Under the pieces are notes generated by a model. The model made no database searches. It had not been told where the DNA came from and saw only the letters and a list, made by a program, of their open reading frames with translations. Shown here in pieces: positions 13,401-23,202 of a DNA stretch of 64,000 bases (position 1 is its first letter; every line of letters starts with the position of its first letter). Source of the DNA: Plantago major (Eukaryota; Streptophyta; Magnoliopsida; Lamiales; Plantaginaceae). The translations under genes and the position numbers were made by a program. The DNA is taken from contig CM048844.1 of NCBI GenBank assembly GCA_026545765.1, positions 56,826,932 through 56,890,931 on the forward strand, read 5' to 3'.

Positions 13401-15151
13401 CCCACTTCTTTTGTGTGTTGTTTAACTCTCAACCAGTGTTTTTCGTTTGTTGTTTATCCTACTCCATTTGTTTGTTGTTTAACTCTTAATTAGAGTTCTT
13501 CGTTTGAGATAGAACTCCTTTCTGTGTATTTTTTAAATCTCTAATAGACTTTTTCGTTTTTAATTATCACACTCTTCTAGTGTGTTGTTTATCTCTAAAG
13601 TACAGTTGTTCGTTTGTTGTTAATCCTACTCCTGTTGTGTTTTGCTTAACTCTTAATTAGAGTTCTTCGTTTGTGATACTCTTACTCCTGTCTGTTGAAT
13701 TTTTAAATTTCGAATAGAACCTTTTGTTTCTCATAATCCCACTCCTTTTGTGTGTTGTTTATCTCTCAGACAAAGTTGTTCGTTTGTTGTTTATCCCACT
13801 CCCTATGTGTGTTGTTTAACTCTCCATTAGAGTTCTTCGTTTGTGATACTCTTACTCCTTTCTGTGTAATTTTTAAATCTCGAATAGACTTTTTCGTTTC
13901 TTATTATCACACTCCTTTAGTGTGTTGTTTATCTCTCAAGCAGAGTTGTGTTCGTTTGTTGTTAATCCCACTCCTTTTGTGTGTTATTTATCTCTCTATT
14001 AAGAGTTCTTCGTTTGTCATACTCTTACTCCTTTCTGTGTAATTTTTAGATCTCGAATAGACCTTTTCGTTTCTCATTATCCCACTCCCTTAGTGTGTTG
14101 TTTATCTCTCAGGTAAAGTTGTTCGTTTGTTGTTTATCCAACTCCTTTGTGTGTTGTTTAACTCTCCATTAGAGTTCTTCGTTTGTGATACTCTTACTCG
14201 TTTATATGTTTTTTTTATATCTCGAATAGACTTTTTCGTTTCTAATGATCCCACTTCTTTAGTGTGTTGTTTATCTCTCAAGTGGAGATGTTCGTTTGTC
14301 GTTTATCCCACTCCTTTTGTGTGATGTTTACTCTCAATCAGAGTTCTTCGTTTGTGATACCCTTACTCCTTTCTGTGTATTTTTGAAGTCTCGAATAGAC
14401 TTTTTCGTTTCTCATTATCACACTCCTTTAGTTTGAAGTTTATCTCTCAAGCAGAGTTGTGTATGTTTGTTGTTAATCCCACTCCTTTTGTGTGTTGTTT
14501 AACTCTTAATTAGAGTTCTTCGTCTGTGATACCCTTACCCCTTTCTGTGTAATTTTTAAATCTCGAATAGACCTTTTCGTTTCTCGTTATCACACTTCTT
14601 TAGTGTGTTATTTATCTTTCAGGCAAAGTTGTTCGTTTGTTGTTTATCCCACTCGTTTTGTGTGTTGTTTAACTCTCCATTAGAGTTGTTCGTTTGTGAC
14701 ACTCTTACTCCTTTCTCTGTATTTTTTTAAATCTCGAATAGAATTTTTCGTTCTACATGATCCCACTCCTTTAGTGTGTTGTTTATCTTTTCAAGTGGAG
14801 TTGTTCGTTTGTTGTTTATCCCACTTCTTTTGTGTGTTGTTTAACTCTCAATCAGTGTTTTTCGTTTGTGATACTCTTACTCCTTTCTGTGTAATTTTTA
14901 AATCTCGAATAGTCCTTTTTGTTTCTCATTATCCCACTCCTTTAGTGTGTTGTTTATCTCTTAAGCAGAGTTGTTCGTTTGTTGTTTATCCCACTCCATT
15001 CGTTTGTTGTTTAACTCTTAATTAGAGTTCTTCGTTTGAGATAGAACTCCTTTCTGTGTATTTTTTAAATCTCTAATAGACTTTTTCGTTTCTAATTATC
15101 ACACTCCTCTAGTGTGTTGTTTATCTCTAAAGTAGAGTTGTTCGTTTGTTG
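7437..15151 (-). repeat. Satellite array, arm 2 (same monomer, inverted)
   Basis: This is the same ~170-bp satellite as arm 1 but reverse-complemented: the + strand now reads 'TTGTTTATCCCACTCCTTTT' and is pyrimidine-rich. The first recognisable satellite sequence starts just after the rRNA fragment, and the last monomer stops abruptly near 15151 against a retrotransposon. A longer higher-order period is visible. A block beginning 'TAGTGTGTTATTTATC' occurs at 9274 and 11827 (2553 bp apart), and another pair of matching blocks lies at 8767/11320 and 10467/13019 (2553 and 2552 bp), about 15 monomers. The next copy, at about 14601, is 2774 bp away, so that period is not exact. Bases 8420-8620 are irregular with short deletions. 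Apparent long reading frames rich in VCCLS/LFNSPLEFF are translations of the repeat. Confidence 0.95.
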
Positions 15152-15755
15152 ATTTGAATCAAAGCACCTATGCAATACAAGGGCTATCAAATCCCAAGGT
15201 TCAACAAGATGTCTCCTCCTTATAATGGAGTTGTCAAACTTTGTTGGAGCACCATCCTTTTCAGGATTTTTGTATAGAGTAGAAGATTTCTGCATTTTTG
15301 GTTAAGTTATCTGGCGCATAGTCAGTACCTTGGGTGGGTAACCCAAAATGAGTGCTGAAGGATTTCAAGTCAAGGTTTATGTTAACAACTTGTACCTTCG
15401 ATGTGATGCGCACTTCTCCAGTGCCATCTTCTTCAATGATGGTGGAATTATTGGAGAATTCCAACACATCCACAGTTGAGATGCAAGTGGTCCTTGTAGA
15501 GCAAAACACTTTAATCTTTACCTTTTCAAGTAAAGATAGCCCATACTTCATATCTGCTTGGTTATTGGCAGCACCAAGCAAATAATCATCGACAAGTACT
15601 CCTCCCCAGAGTACCTTTGTGTCGGGATTCCACATTGAGAAGTTGAAATCACCAACAACTCTTCGATTTTTCACTACAATCACTGGATTTTGCTTTTCAG
15701 CAGTTCCATATGTGAACACTTGGGATTTCTCAGATCTAGATATTTTGGGTGCCAT
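15152..15755 (-). pseudogene. Envelope-like 3' gene of copia element B, N-terminal part only
   Basis: The ATG at 15755 (minus strand) begins MAPKISRSEK, matching the starts of the related genes at 25543 (element A) and 48490 (element C). Visible landmarks are VVGDFNFSMWNP, GGVLVDDYLLGAA, DVLEFSNNSTIIEEDG and, after one frameshift near 15265, RRRHLVEPWDLIALVLHRCF. The pattern 'EF-[YCS]-NN ... V-[QG] ... LD ... F' resembles the plant retrotransposon envelope-like or 'putative plant transposon protein' family; membership is inferred from this pattern only. The function is unknown. The gene is cut by the satellite junction at ~15151, so about nine tenths of it is missing. Confidence 0.75.
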
Positions 15756-16560
15756 CTCTTTAAATAGTGTTTGTAAAGAAGTGAGATTGAAAGAGATTAA
15801 GAGTGAATTCGGTTAAGTGATTCTTTTCAGAAAAATTTAGTAGAAATTTAGTGGTTTAAGAGAAGATTTGCAGAGAAAAGATGAACGATTTTGCTTCTTT
15901 TGTGCCAAGTAAAATGTGAGTTTAGGCGAAAGTGTTTTTATTTGCCATAAACTGCTTTATATTGCAATACAAGTACACAGATACATATGAATTGCGTATC
16001 TATGTATCTCGCGATTTGCACAAGGCATGGTAAAAAAGTGGTTTTACACTAAATGCGAGTGGGGCCAGTTACTGGGTTACTACGCTAGTGGGCTGTTGAG
16101 ACACATCTAAGCCATTGAATTGCTATCGCCATGATTTGAAAGGTTGAGATTGATTTCTCAGCAATGATCACAATCCACACATGTAATCGTGCCCAATTAA
16201 TGATATTTGGCTAATAGCTACCTGAGTCGTTTTCAACTCTCAGCAACCTGTAACTAGGAGACAAATTGGTTTCTGAGCTTATTAATTAAGCGTCCAGTTT
16301 TGTCTGAAAAGTATCATAAAAATGACAATTTTTCAAAACACAAGAGATAGTTGACTTCTGACAGATAATGTTGTTTGTCTACTTTTCTCTTTTTGTGTTC
16401 CCCCTTACTCAGTGGCCTCACATATCTGAATACCCATTTCAGATTCCTCTTTGACCAACTTTTACACTTAGCCATGATATCTGAGTGCCTGTCTCAGATA
16501 TCTCCTTGCCTTTCTTCTCAGAAAGCCCTAATCTTCTTTATTGGCACATTGAGTTCCCGT
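15756..16560 (-). promoter_or_regulatory. Pol-to-env spacer of element B with TATA-like box
   Basis: Non-coding spacer between the pol end and the envelope-like ATG. It shares blocks with the same spacer in element C (48086-48489), including the minus-strand sequence 'GGCCCCACTCGCATTTA' (C: ...GCATTTAATG) and 'CCCACTAGCG'. Both copies have a TATA-like box followed by 'TTTGCCTAA' or 'TTCGCCTAA'. In B the TATA-like run is at about 15956-15963 (minus-strand AATATAAA), ~200 bp upstream of the ATG at 15755. Promoter function is an inference from conservation and spacing. Confidence 0.5.
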
Positions 16561-16573
16561 CTCAGTGACCAAT

Positions 16574-17013
16574 TTAGCACCTTGGAAATTCCATTAACCC
16601 AAGACTATGTCTCAAGGCTAGTAATCGGCTCTCTTGCAGAGGCTTTGTGAAGATATCTACAAGTTGATCTTCTGTACCAATCTTGAGTATCTCAATATTG
16701 CCTTTTTCTACATGATCTCTGATGAAGTGGTATCGAACATCAATGTGCTTTGTTCTTACATGGAACTTATGATTCTGAGTGATTGCAATAGCACTTGTGT
16801 TGTCACAGAGAATAGGAGTTTTCACTTCATTAATTTCATAGTCTCTGAGTTATTGTTGTATCCACAAGATTTGTGAAGCACAACACCCAGTGACAATATA
16901 CTCTGCTTCTGTGGTTGATATGGCAATTGAGTTTTACTTCTTGCTGAAGCATGATATCAACCTAGTACCAAGGAATTGACAGGTTCCTGAAGTAATTTTT
17001 CTATCAAGCATTG
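16574..17013 (-). pseudogene. RNase H end of pol, copia element B
   Basis: Minus-strand reading gives typical copia RNase H C-terminal landmarks: CDNTSAIAITQN, RTKHIDVRYHFIRDHV, IEILKIGTEDQLVDIFTKPL and LRHSLGLMEFP. Upstream, the frame continues with stops and frameshifts through the GTCQFLG region to 17013, where element A interrupts it. The rest of the RNase H domain continues at 33095. The product would be the C terminus of the polyprotein that degrades template RNA during reverse transcription. It is inactive because it is split by a 16-kb insertion. Confidence 0.85.
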
Positions 17014-17791
17014 TGTTTGGAAATTTGTTGGGAAATTTCTTGGGAAATTTGTTAGGAAATTTGTTAGATATTTTGTTAGAAATATCTGTTTAGATTTTGA
17101 TCAGCAACATGATGACTTATCTTAGTCTCAGAAAGGTGATTAGTACTCTTGGTTCACTTGAACATTGTAAAAGAGGAAACTCACTGAGTATGATAGTCTA
17201 GCTAATCTTGTATAGGATGTTAGGTCTCAAAATGTAATTTTTATTTTATGAAGAGAAGACCAAGAAGAAGACATCCAAGCAGAACAAGCTCAACGACATT
17301 GAAGACTTCAAGAAACTGCACAAGATTGCTGAAACTGTTGTTCAGAAACCTTAGCCAGATATCTTGAAGACACGAATAGTTTCAAACAAACTATGTCACA
17401 AGAGATATCTGAGAAATAAAAGACCTATCTGAAAACATGGAAAGTGTCCACAAATATCTATTCTCAGATACCTTGTGCTTTAACCACATTTATGAAAAAG
17501 AAATATATATATTGCAAACAAAGTTGTTTCAATATAAGTGGTATCTGAAGATTGAAGATAAGGACGTGCAAAGAATCAGATAACACTAGTCTCTGATACA
17601 AAGCATAGTTCCGTTGGCACTACAGGACAAAAAGTATAGTACAATGCATTTAATGCATGGACAGAGATGTCTGAATAAAAGCAACGGCAGCTTCTGAAGA
17701 AGAAGACAAAACTCACATAAGATTATACACAGATATCAATAGTTTGAATTTGAGCCTAACGGATACTATTCAAACGGTACTCAAATTCATC

Positions 17792-17800
17792 TATAAATAT
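17792..17800 (+). promoter_or_regulatory. TATA box of element A 5' LTR
   Basis: 'CTATAAATATCAACACTTAGA' reads TATAAATAT at this position. The same box and downstream sequence are conserved at 32125 (A 3' LTR), 40209 (C 5' LTR) and 54732 (C 3' LTR). Transcription would be expected to start ~30 bp downstream, giving a U3 of ~0.8 kb. Confidence 0.7.
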
Positions 17801-18182
17801 CAACACTTAGACTGCTTGAGAACACACAAGACACACAACATACTTTGAAAACGCTGAACATCTTACTCTCTCAAAGCAACTTACTTATCCTCAAAGCTTT
17901 CTGTTGCGACCAAAGCTTTTGATCTTGAGTAACACTGAAGTTCTAAGTGTCCTGATCCAAAACAAGCATAGCTATCTGTGAAAGAGTTGAAACGAAAGAT
18001 CAAAGTATCTGAGATTCATTCTCTTGAACATTTATCTAAGACTTGGGTCAGTAAAAAGAACAAGATACCATACATTGAAAAGTGTATTAAGTATACTTGA
18101 TTCACAGAGCTATCTGAATAACTGAATAAGTTATTAAAGAAGCTCATCTGACAACTCAAACCAAAACCAACACCATAATCAA

Positions 18183-18415
18183 GTGGAGTACATGGAAGTA
18201 CTTAGTTTGAAAATCGTGAATAACTCCAAGGTTACCGGAGTATAGGAAGTACTTGATTTGGGAAACTAAGGAATAACTCCAAGGTTATTGAGTATAGGAA
18301 GTACTTAGCTTGGAAAGCTAGGGAATAACTCAAAGGTTTCTGAGTATAGGAAGTTCTTGGCTGTGAAAGCCGGGGAACAACTCAGGGGGAACATTTGGTT
18401 GGGAACCAATTGTTA
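18183..18415 (+). repeat. 52-bp tandem units with covarying hairpins in LTR (element A)
   Basis: Four units of about 52 bp with the pattern 'GAGTATAGGAAGTACTT...' have stem starts at 18201, 18252, 18304 and 18356. A fifth hairpin, at ~18395, has the stem TTTGGTT/AACCAAT. Each unit has two short inverted arms around a GGG/GGA loop, for example CTTAGCTT-GGA-AAGCTAGG. Arms differ between units but stay complementary. The array lies ~400 bp after the TATA box, so it should be in the transcribed leader. C has two such units plus the terminal hairpin. Confidence 0.75.
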
Positions 18416-18758
18416 AGAATCTTAGAATAGGTTTATTGTAAGGTGAACTCAATTATCTGTTCTAGTGAATTCTAGGTCTCTGGTAGATCGAAGTGGATTA
18501 GTTGGAGGATTACGCCACCTCTAGATACCACTATACTTGTTGTGTTATTTACCTTTCTGTATTTACATTTTAGCAACACACACACACATTTTAACTGTTT
18601 CTGCACTTATCTTTATTAAGTCTTCCGCGATCTGATTCTAAGTATCAGATATCTATTCAGATATCTGAGAAATAGTTTTTATCGACAAAAGTTTTAAAAG
18701 ACTATTCACCCCCCCCCCCCCTTCAGTCTTTTACTTTGCCGTTATCTGGACCAACAAG

Positions 18759-18770
18759 TGGTATCAGAGC
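18759..18770 (+). other. Primer binding site of element A (tRNA-iMet type)
   Basis: TGGTATCAGAGC lies 2 bp after the 5' LTR end. It is the standard plant copia PBS, complementary to the 3' end of initiator tRNA-Met, followed by AGGAGGTTC. Confidence 0.9.
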
Positions 18771-18873
18771 AGGAGGTTCACAAGCCTTCTGCACTGAACC
18801 TAGATCCCCATATAGGTGAAGGAACTTTGTCCATTTTCGAGGACTATTTCATTTGTGTGTTAAGTGTGCATGT

Positions 18874-21340
18874 ATGTCTCTGAGTGATGCACCCATTCTC
18901 AAACCAGAGAATTACGAGAAATGGAAAAATAACATGATGCTCCACCTAGAAGCCATAAGTGACGAAATGATCGAAGTGATAAAGAATAGCCCAATAGTCA
19001 TTCAACAACTCAAACAAGTCATGGAGGTTTCTAATGGTAGAGACAGAGATCAAAGCGAAGGATCTTCACAAACCGATGCGTCAACAAGTGGGAGATCTAC
19101 TAGTCAAGTTATTTACAAACCAAAGCCCAGAGAACTCTGGACATCGGAAGATGCCAAGAGAAATCGTCTGGATGGTCAAGCTCGTAATATCATCATCAGA
19201 TCGACACCGGAGCACATACAGTGTAAACTGTGGGGTGCTAAAACGGCGAAAGTTGCCTGGCAACTAATTGAAGAAATCTGTGCCGGAACTGAGAAAACCA
19301 AAGAAAACAAGTTCGAAGTTCTCAAGTTGAAATTTCAAAATTTCAAACAAGGACCCATCAAACTCGAAGAACTTGATTTCAGATTTACCACTCATGAGTG
19401 ACATGGCGCCTCTTGGGTAAAGAATGATACTCCCAATGTAAAAGATTAAGACTATTGTCATAAGTCTTAACCACAACCGGAGCATACCAAATTTTTTATT
19501 TTAACCAAGGAATGCCAAATATCCAAAGGAACTTTTCTCTCATCTTGCTACTGTTGATTATGAGACAACTCAAAGAGAACAAACAACTGAAAAGTTGCAA
19601 AACGTTGCTCTCGTCACTCAAGGAACTTCTGAAAAGAAGAAAAGCAAGGAAGAAACTGAGGATGCTCTTGCTGCAAAGCAAATGAGCAAATATATCAGTC
19701 GAGAAATTGAAAGAAGGAAAGCCAAAGAGAAGCTGAAGAAGCATCTAGGCTCAAACTATCACCAGTACAAAAATATGCAAAGCTCGCTGAACAAGCCAGC
19801 TCAGAAAGCATCATGTACTGAGGAAGCAGCAATTGGAAACGATATCTGAAGGACAGGTGACAAGAAAGATAGGAAAATCTTTCTTGTCCACTTCAAGAAG
19901 GATTGTCCTGCCCTCAACAAACTAAGGACAGGTGACAAGAAAGATAGGAAAATCTTTAGAAGAAGCCAGAAAGCGTTGTTAACTGAAGAAAGAAAGAAAA
20001 TCCAAATTCAACTAGATGCTCTAGATGTTGAGACAGATTCTGAAGATGACAATTCAGATGACTCAACCTTACCATCACCAGAATTATGTGGAGTTACTCA
20101 TGATGTAATCGACTTCGGCCTCAAGAAGAATGAAATGTGTGGAGTTGCTGAAATTGACGGTCCAGACATCTCCAACATAGAAAACTGTCTCATGGTTGAT
20201 GAGGTAACACATAATTCCTGTTATACTTATGAAAGTGATGAAGAGGAAATAAAAAATCTAGAAAATCTCAGGAAAGAACTTGACATCTATGAAAGAGAAT
20301 TTCTAATGATCCGAGCTAGAGCCGAAAACCTTGAAGAAGAAAAGAATTCTCTTGAAAAGGAAAATTCTCAATTAGTTAAAGAATTTGAGAGAAAGGATGC
20401 TGAAAATGCATCTCTCAAAGCTCAGATATCTGAGACTGAAAAGTCACATAAAGAAGCAATGGCTGAATTACGAAAGAATTATGAAGATCTTCTTTCTGAG
20501 AACAAGGAACTCAAGAAGAAAGAATTATCTTTTCAATCTTATGCCAAAGCTAGTGACACTCTTACTGAAGTACAATCTTACTTAAGAGATCCTTCAGAAA
20601 AGAAAGGACTTCAATGAATACATGATTGTTCTATCACTCTGAATAAGAGTAAGGAGAGAAGAACATTTGTAAGTACTCAGCAAGACGGTTCCCATGCAAT
20701 CTATAGTATCGGTGAGAATACAAAGATTGTTGACAAAGGAAAGACAGTTGCGACCAAACCTTTGTGGGAAAAACAAGTCAAAAACAAAACCTCATTGGCG
20801 CGTCTCGAAAAGAAACACAACACCGAAAAGTGTAAACACCAAAGCATGTCTCTCAAAAGGTAGAATTGCAGAGCCGCAAATTCTCCCATGTCACTTTTTC
20901 TCGAAAGAAATGGACCAACCAGAGACTAGCAAAGTCACGAGAAAAGATCTCGATAGCTTCAAGTGCTCAAACGGTATTGGCTACAAAGGCATCGGAAAAC
21001 AACTTGCTCATGAGTACAAGCAGAGCAAGAACGATGGTCGAAAGCGAGAATTGCTCAAAGCAATTATCGAAGTGGAAGTTAAATCAAGCCATCGAAAATC
21101 AATGCCGTGGCTAGAAGAAATCTGGCAAGGAAGGCTAAGTTTGCTGAAAAGCAAACTCAGAAACCTGACAGGTATCTGAAAGCATCATATGGAGCACCTA
21201 GGAACACACCAAGGAAGAAAATAATTCTTACGAATGATAACATTCATTCAAATAGAATTCCTTACGCTTCTGTCGACAAAAGCATATTTCAAAGAAATTC
21301 ATTCAAAATGGATTCCTACCGAAGAACCTTTAATTGACGG
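18874..21340 (+). pseudogene. gag: gag region of copia element A (broken)
   Basis: The likely start is the ATG at 18874 (MSLSDAPILKPENYEKWKNN), which matches the gag start of element C at 41218. The N-terminal capsid-like part (18874-19400) contains LWTSEDAKRNRLDGQARN and KLWGAKTAKVAWQLIEEIC, as in UBN2-type copia gags. It breaks by frameshift near 19390. A later part (19976-20617) is acidic, then a long coiled coil (NLENLRKELDIYEREFL onward), as in Sirevirus Gag. The CCHC zinc knuckle expected at ~19870 has lost its first half: a ~33-bp stretch 'GGACAGGTGACAAGAAAGAT...' occurs twice (19852 and 19923) and replaces it, leaving only HFKKDCPA. Bases 20618-21340 correspond to the basic linker before protease but are frameshifted. 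The product would form the particle shell; this copy cannot. Confidence 0.8.
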
Positions 21341-21384
21341 TTGCCCATCAAAGATATGAGAACCTAATCTCCTGCTTCAGGTGT

Positions 21385-21600
21385 AATGCCTCCTGGACTA
21401 AAGCACAATGGCTATTTGATAGTGGATGCGGAAAGCACATGACAGGAGACAAAGCAAATCTGGTTGATTACAAAGCTTGCAACACAGGACCAGATATCAA
21501 ATTTGCTGGAGGAGAATTAAATCCCTCTCTGGGATTTGGCAACGCCAAATTGGGGACGTTAACAATCACCGACGACATATGTTAAGGATTTGAAATATAA
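21385..21600 (+). pseudogene. Retropepsin (protease) domain of element A
   Basis: WLFDSGCGKHMTGDKANL carries the copia protease active-site triad DSG, with the catalytic Asp codon at 21418-21420, followed by GPDIKFAGGELNPSLGFG. It is homologous to the domain in C, where the Asp is lost. The reading frame ends near 21585, and the following ~150 bp has several short deletions against C, so the polyprotein is interrupted here. Confidence 0.82.
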
Positions 21601-21689
21601 TCTATTTAGCATGAGCCAGTTTGCATGCGGTTTTACTATAAAATTCAAAGCTAAATCGCAAACTAATTGACAATGAGTCAAAGCATACC

Positions 21690-23202
21690 TTAGTTGGTCG
21701 GCGAAAGGCGCCTTTATGTCGCCGATTGGGCATCTCGCCACAATCAAGAATGTCTCATGGTGAGTCAATCTGGTCACACAGAAGAGCACTGGTTATGGCA
21801 CAAAAGAATGAGTCACTTGAACTTCAAAACTCTGAATGGACTTGCCAAGAAAGAGTTAGTGGTTGGTCTTCCTAGAACATCTTTCAGAAAGGATGGTATC
21901 TGTTCTGCCTGTCAGATGGGGAAACAATCTAAGATCTCTTTCAAGTCCAAAATCGTACACTTAGTGTTAGACCAACGCAACTTTTACACATGGATCTTTT
22001 GAATCATCTCAGAATTAGCTATGCAGAAAGAAGTATGGTCTGGTTGTTGTAGATGACTTCTCAAGATTCACTTGGGTTGTCTTCTCAAACACAAATCGAT
22101 GCCGTGGTGGAGATACCAAACTTGTCAAAAAGCTTGAAGTCATGAAAATGACAAGGTATCTGCAATCGTATCGCACTATGGTACCGAAGTTTGTCAACCA
22201 AGACATAAAGGAGTTTTGTACCGCAAAGGTATACAACACCAACTTTCCTCTCAGAAGAACACCTCAACAAAATGGTGTTGCGAAAGGAAAACAGAACCCT
22301 TAAAGAAGGCCGCAAGGACAATGCTAGATGACATCAAATAAGTGAAATTTATTGGGTTGAAGTCAAACACAATTGCTACACTCAAAAGATGTTTGATAAA
22401 CAAACACCATGACAAGACCCCCTATGAAATCTTGGTTGGTAGACCCCCTAATATCAAACATCTGAGAGTATTTGGTTGTAGATGTTTTGTTTTAAACAAT
22501 GGGAAAGATTATCTGAGAACATTTCAACCAAAGGCAGATGAAGGTGTTTTTCTTGGTTATTCCACAAATAGCAAAGCCTACAGAGTTTACAACAAAAGAA
22601 CAAATAAAATTGAAGAATCAATTCATGTTGTATTTTATGAAGGAAATAAGAAAACACCTCCTAATGATGAACTCTCAGAAAGGTTCAAAGAACTATTATT
22701 GAGGGATTCCAAAGAAGAATCCTCAGAAAGGAGAAACATCATTATGGAAAGTGAGGATGACTCTGACGTAGAAAAGCTTGAAATGCCTAGTAACAACAAG
22801 ATGACTCACAGACATGATGAGGAATTTCCTATGAGTTTTCCAGAAATGGAACAGGTTACTGAGAACCTTCATCATGAAGAGGTATCTGAAAATAAGAATG
22901 CTGAAATGCATGTTCCAGATATCTCTAACACTGAAAAAGTGTCAGATATCCATGACATTTCCCATATGTCAGATATCTCAGATACTGAAAAAGTATCAAA
23001 TCAAAATCTTAGTGATTCACATTCAGATCACGTGGATATTGATCCTACTAGCACTAAACCTATGATGAGATGGATCAAAGATCATCCTGCAAAGGATATA
23101 ATTGGACCAATTAATCAGGGTGTTAGGACTAGGAGAGCAATAGCTGAAAATGCTAACTCTCTCTTTGGATGTTTCATCTCGAATATTGAACCTAAAATAT
23201 AG
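21690..23202 (+). pseudogene. Integrase region of element A
   Basis: The pre-integrase zinc region is visible as HWLWHKRMSHLNFKTLN ... GICSACQMGKQ (HHCC pattern), to ~22000. The catalytic core (22000-22340) is heavily damaged. The first Asp is seen in LHMDL-like sequence at ~21985. The second (RTDYG in C) is destroyed near 22170. The Glu region (AERKNRTL in C) is frameshifted near 22280. The C-terminal part is open from 22342: KRCLINKHHDKTPYEILVGR, HLRVFGCRCFVLNNGKDYLR and VFLGYSTNSKAYRVYN, then an acidic linker with repeated SDIS/DTEKVS motifs up to 23202. It would insert cDNA into the host genome; this copy is inactive. Confidence 0.83.

Larger units (their letters stand above)
15152..17013 (-). 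mobile_element. Ty1/copia element B, 3' portion (truncated by satellite)
   Basis: Minus-strand remnant of a Sirevirus-like copia element. Reading leftward from 17013 it contains the end of RNase H, the pol-to-env spacer and the start of the envelope-like gene, then stops at the satellite at 15151. The pol reading continues on the other side of element A at 33090, so these two pieces were one element before A inserted. The terminal CATTG at 17009-17013 is the target-site duplication made by A. No LTR of B is present in the window. Confidence 0.85.
17014..18756 (+). repeat. 5' LTR of copia element A
   Basis: 1743 bp, beginning TGTTTGGAAATTTG and ending CTGGACCAACA. The first ~75 bp is a short tandem array of 'GGAAATTTGTT'-like units. 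A TATA box is at 17792, a 52-bp hairpin-bearing tandem array at 18183-18415, and a poly-C tract at ~18711-18722. The same features recur in the 3' LTR. Confidence 0.92.

Noticed and set aside
811..15025. Long reading frames with repeated VCCLSLK / LFNSPLEFFVCDTLTP peptides in the satellite
   Set aside because: They are translations of the tandem repeat, which happens to lack stops in some frames. They shift frame with monomer length (170 is not a multiple of 3) and have no start or promoter context.
1..15151. CRISPR-like appearance of regularly spaced repeats
   Set aside because: There are no unique spacers; 'spacers' repeat too, units are ~57/170 bp, and the context is a plant satellite.
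15352..15816. Plus-strand frames opposite the envelope-like gene of B
   Set aside because: They are antisense shadows of the minus-strand gene, which has homologous copies in A and C.
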